Below the pieces are notes generated by a model. That model ran no database searches and had not been told where the DNA came from. It worked only from the letters and a program-made list of their open reading frames with translations. Both the position numbers and the translations under genes were made by a program. Positions 62,025 to 64,000 of a DNA stretch of 64,000 nucleotides are shown here, in pieces. The stretch's first letter is position 1, and the number at the start of each line of letters is the position of its first letter. Source of the DNA: Amyelois transitella (Eukaryota > Arthropoda > Insecta > Lepidoptera > Pyralidae); NCBI RefSeq assembly GCF_032362555.1, contig NC_083505.1:13350001-13414000 (forward strand), in the 5' to 3' direction.

Positions 62025-62072
62025 TAACATAAAAGCATGTCTCTATCCCGGTGTAAGCAAAGACTACACCTT
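62025..62072 (-). repeat. RTE-A 3' end scrap
   Basis: AAAAGCATGTCTCTATCCCG and GTAAGCAAAGACTACACC. Confidence 0.5.
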
Positions 62073-62167
62073 CTTCAGAATATTAACAGTGTTTAACAAT
62101 CGCCTTCTTATTTATTAAACCAATTTCAAATAAATATTCTATAAAAACAAACAAGATTACTGAACGA

Positions 62168-63435
62168 GCGGGATCAATCAATCAAGCGGGATTTCGAAAG
62201 GGAATGGGATGTACTGATCAGGTCTTTTCCTTGCGGTGCATAGCCGAAAAGTTTTTGGCCAAGAGTCAAAAAGTCTATTGCACATTCGTAGATCTGGAAA
62301 AGGCCTATGACAGAGTTGAGAGGAATGAATTGTGGTCAGCACTTTCTATGCATGGGGTGAGCAGTCTCTTAATACGAGCACTGAAATCCTTATATGAGGA
62401 TTCGAGTGCTTGTGTCAGGATAAACGGAGCGCACACTGAGTGGTTTAAGATTGAGAAAGGCGTTAGGCAAGGATGTGTTGCGTCACCGTGGCTGTTCAAC
62501 CTATTTATGGATAGCTGTTTGACAGATTTGAAAGAGTCTAAAAGTGGATTAAGGATGAATGAGTTACTCGTCAAATGTCTGCTCTATGCCGACGATCAGG
62601 TTATACTGGCGTCATCAGCGGAGGAGTTACAGGAGATGGTAAACTGTATGCATGAAGCTTTAAAAGAGAAAGGAATGAAAGTGAACGTAAGTAAAACTAA
62701 AACACTGGTTTTTGAAATGGAGAAAGAAATGACAGCATGTAATATTTTGATTGGAGGAGAAAAAGTGGAGCAAGTGAAAGAGTTTGTATATCTAGGATCA
62801 AAGTTTACATCGGATGGCAAGTATGATAGTGATATTGAAAGGAGAGTGAACGCGGGGAACATGGTGAATGGAGCTTTGCATGCCTTTATGAGCAGTCAGA
62901 AACTATCCAAAAAGGCTCGACTGGCTGTGCACAGGGGCGTGTTGGTCCCGACATTAATGTATGGGAGTGAAAGTTGGGTATGGCAAAAGAAGCATGAAAG
63001 CAGAATAAATGCAGTGGAAATGAGAGCGTTAAGGAGTATGATGGGTGTGAAATTGAGTGACAGGATAAGGAACAGCGTGATAAGGGAATGTTGTGATGTG
63101 AAAGAAGATGTAGTTACAGGAATAGAAAAGGGTATGTTAAGATGGTTCGGTCATGTGGAGAGGATGAATGAAAGCAGGTTGACTAAGCAGATATACAAGG
63201 AGAGTGTGGAGGGAAAGGTCGGAGTGGGAAGACCTAGACGAACGTATCTTGATCAAATTAAGGACGTCCTGGTAAAGGGTCAGGTTAAAAGTACCCGAAA
63301 CCGCCGAGCTTGTATGAAGAGAGTTATGAATGTGGACGAAGCGAAAGAAGTATGCAGAGATCGTGGCAAGTGGAAAGAGGTAGTCTCTGCCTACCCCTCC
63401 GGGAAAGAGGCGTGATTTTATGTATGTATGTATGT
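62168..63435 (+). mobile_element. RTE-A, longest copy, 5'-truncated, with target duplication
   Basis: 1,268 bp. ATTACTGAACGA stands before (62156-62167) and after it (63436-63447), a 12-bp duplication. There is almost no 3' UTR: the stop TGA at 63413-63415 is followed at once by TTTTATGTATGTATGTATGT. The endonuclease and first part of the reverse transcriptase were never copied in. All shorter RTE-A pieces in the window match its last 250 or so bases. Confidence 0.93.
62204..63415 (+). CDS. RTE-A reverse transcriptase, N-terminally truncated
   Basis: 403 codons from the first ATG; the frame is open further 5' through INQAGFRKGMGC, so the ATG is not a true start. Seen: the INQAGFRKGMGCTDQVFSL motif, VDLEKAYDRV (residues 29-38), GVRQGCVASPWLFNLF (86-101) and the catalytic YADD (128-131). 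These are core reverse transcriptase motifs, including fingers-palm. After it comes a thumb and connection part (KEFVYLGSKFTSDG, then GSESWVWQKKHESRINAVEM) and a basic C-terminus with GRPRRTYLDQIKDVL and CRDRGKWKEVVSAYPSGKEA. The layout fits RTE-type LINEs. The endonuclease is missing, so the copy cannot move itself. There are no internal stops, hence a recent insertion. Confidence 0.92.
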   Translation: MGCTDQVFSLRCIAEKFLAKSQKVYCTFVDLEKAYDRVERNELWSALSMHGVSSLLIRALKSLYEDSSACVRINGAHTEWFKIEKGVRQGCVASPWLFNLFMDSCLTDLKESKSGLRMNELLVKCLLYADDQVILASSAEELQEMVNCMHEALKEKGMKVNVSKTKTLVFEMEKEMTACNILIGGEKVEQVKEFVYLGSKFTSDGKYDSDIERRVNAGNMVNGALHAFMSSQKLSKKARLAVHRGVLVPTLMYGSESWVWQKKHESRINAVEMRALRSMMGVKLSDRIRNSVIRECCDVKEDVVTGIEKGMLRWFGHVERMNESRLTKQIYKESVEGKVGVGRPRRTYLDQIKDVLVKGQVKSTRNRRACMKRVMNVDEAKEVCRDRGKWKEVVSAYPSGKEA

Positions 63436-63447
63436 ATTACTGAACGA

Positions 63448-64000
63448 AGCTTAGCATAAGTCCGATTTAAGTACTTTCAGTAGTATATAAACGTAAAAAA
63501 GTTAGGTAAGAACTTGTTTTCTTAGAATCAAGACCGTATTGTTTAGATATTTTCCTTGTAATCATTTGATATTATTTTTTGATCTAAATACTCGTAAAGG
63601 GCAACTAAAGGATAGGCTTGTGATTCTTCGAACGCGCTTCTGCGCTAAAAACGGCGTCGCGCGTGATTTGCTACAGGGGCAGGTCAATGTATCCTTCACA
63701 GCCTAGTATTCATATTTCTTATTTAAACTATCTTGAAAGATGAGAACTATACAATTTTGTTGTATTTATTTTTTTTATAAATTACAATTCCCAAAAAGAT
63801 ACTCTATTTTTTTATAATAGCATACCACTTTTGAGCAATAAGCTAAAAACTTGAACGCCTGTTATGATTACAGAGAATTCTAGAAATATCAGGATAAAAT
63901 TAAGTTTGCCACGAAAAAAATTTTAAAACATTTCCCTTTATCCAAACTTCAATGTTCCTTTTATTTAACAGTTCCAAAATTCAAATTATTGAATGAAATC
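63448..64000. other. Mostly unrecognised
   Basis: 63590-63630 is a short SINE-A scrap (CTCGTAAAGGGCAACTAAAG). 63632-63675 has the GC-rich core GGCGTCGCGCGTG described at 52688. The rest is AT-rich with nothing recognised. Confidence 0.5.

Noticed and set aside
62305-62862. Minus-strand frames of 88-89 codons
   Set aside because: They are antisense readings of the RTE-A reverse transcriptase.

Overview
The window looks like nuclear DNA of a moth or butterfly (Lepidoptera). It is AT-rich, has no bacterial-style gene packing, carries eukaryotic tRNA genes with internal Pol III promoters, and is crowded with interspersed repeats of lepidopteran type: a very abundant SINE-like repeat ending in (TATG)n, an RTE-type LINE with the same tail, jockey/CR1-type LINEs, tRNA-headed SINEs, and short repeats that begin or end in CTAGCTGTGCCCGCG or CTAGAGGCCGCCCGCG. 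I found no host protein-coding gene. Nearly all longer open frames are transposon proteins or chance readings of repeats. Species and chromosome cannot be told from this sequence. All family labels (SINE-A, SINE-S, SINE-T, RTE-A, LINE-J, Lep-C, Lep-L) are working names used here only. || Layout. 0-8 kb: scattered SINE-A and RTE-A tails, a LINE-J tail, two perfect hairpins near 3.8-4.0 kb, and an RTE-A copy inserted into a SINE-A at 5.87 kb. 8-21 kb: five identical tRNA-Ser(AGA) genes in two sub-clusters, among SINEs, a decayed LINE-J C-terminus, a solo LTR inside an RTE-A fragment, and the C-terminus of a second RTE-like element. 22.4-23.5 kb: a complete short non-autonomous LTR retrotransposon (TRIM) with two LTRs that read as identical. 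24-32 kb: SINE-A copies, a Penelope 3' end, Lep-C and RTE-A fragments. 32.7-35.8 kb: a long LINE-J copy on the minus strand with endonuclease and reverse transcriptase. 36-58 kb: mostly SINE-A, Lep-C and Lep-L, a TA-flanked DNA transposon remnant at 42.2 kb, and a 52-bp perfect palindrome at 56.5 kb. 58.5-59.1 kb: a broken Penelope-like endonuclease. 62.2-63.4 kb: a recent 5'-truncated RTE-A copy with an open reverse transcriptase frame and a 12-bp target duplication. || How the parts relate. The 3' ends of SINE-A and RTE-A are almost the same over the last 20 or so bases, so RTE-A-type enzymes probably mobilise SINE-A. LINE-J explains a set of otherwise unlabelled tails ending in ATTCT-like repeats. 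The TRIM has no protein of its own and must use enzymes from an unseen LTR element; its primer site matches tRNA-Trp. The tRNA-Ser genes are the only features likely to serve the host directly. Stretches not listed below are AT-rich DNA in which I see no gene, RNA or clear repeat; the longer ones are entered as such. Repeat boundaries were read by eye and may be off by several bases, more for diverged copies.
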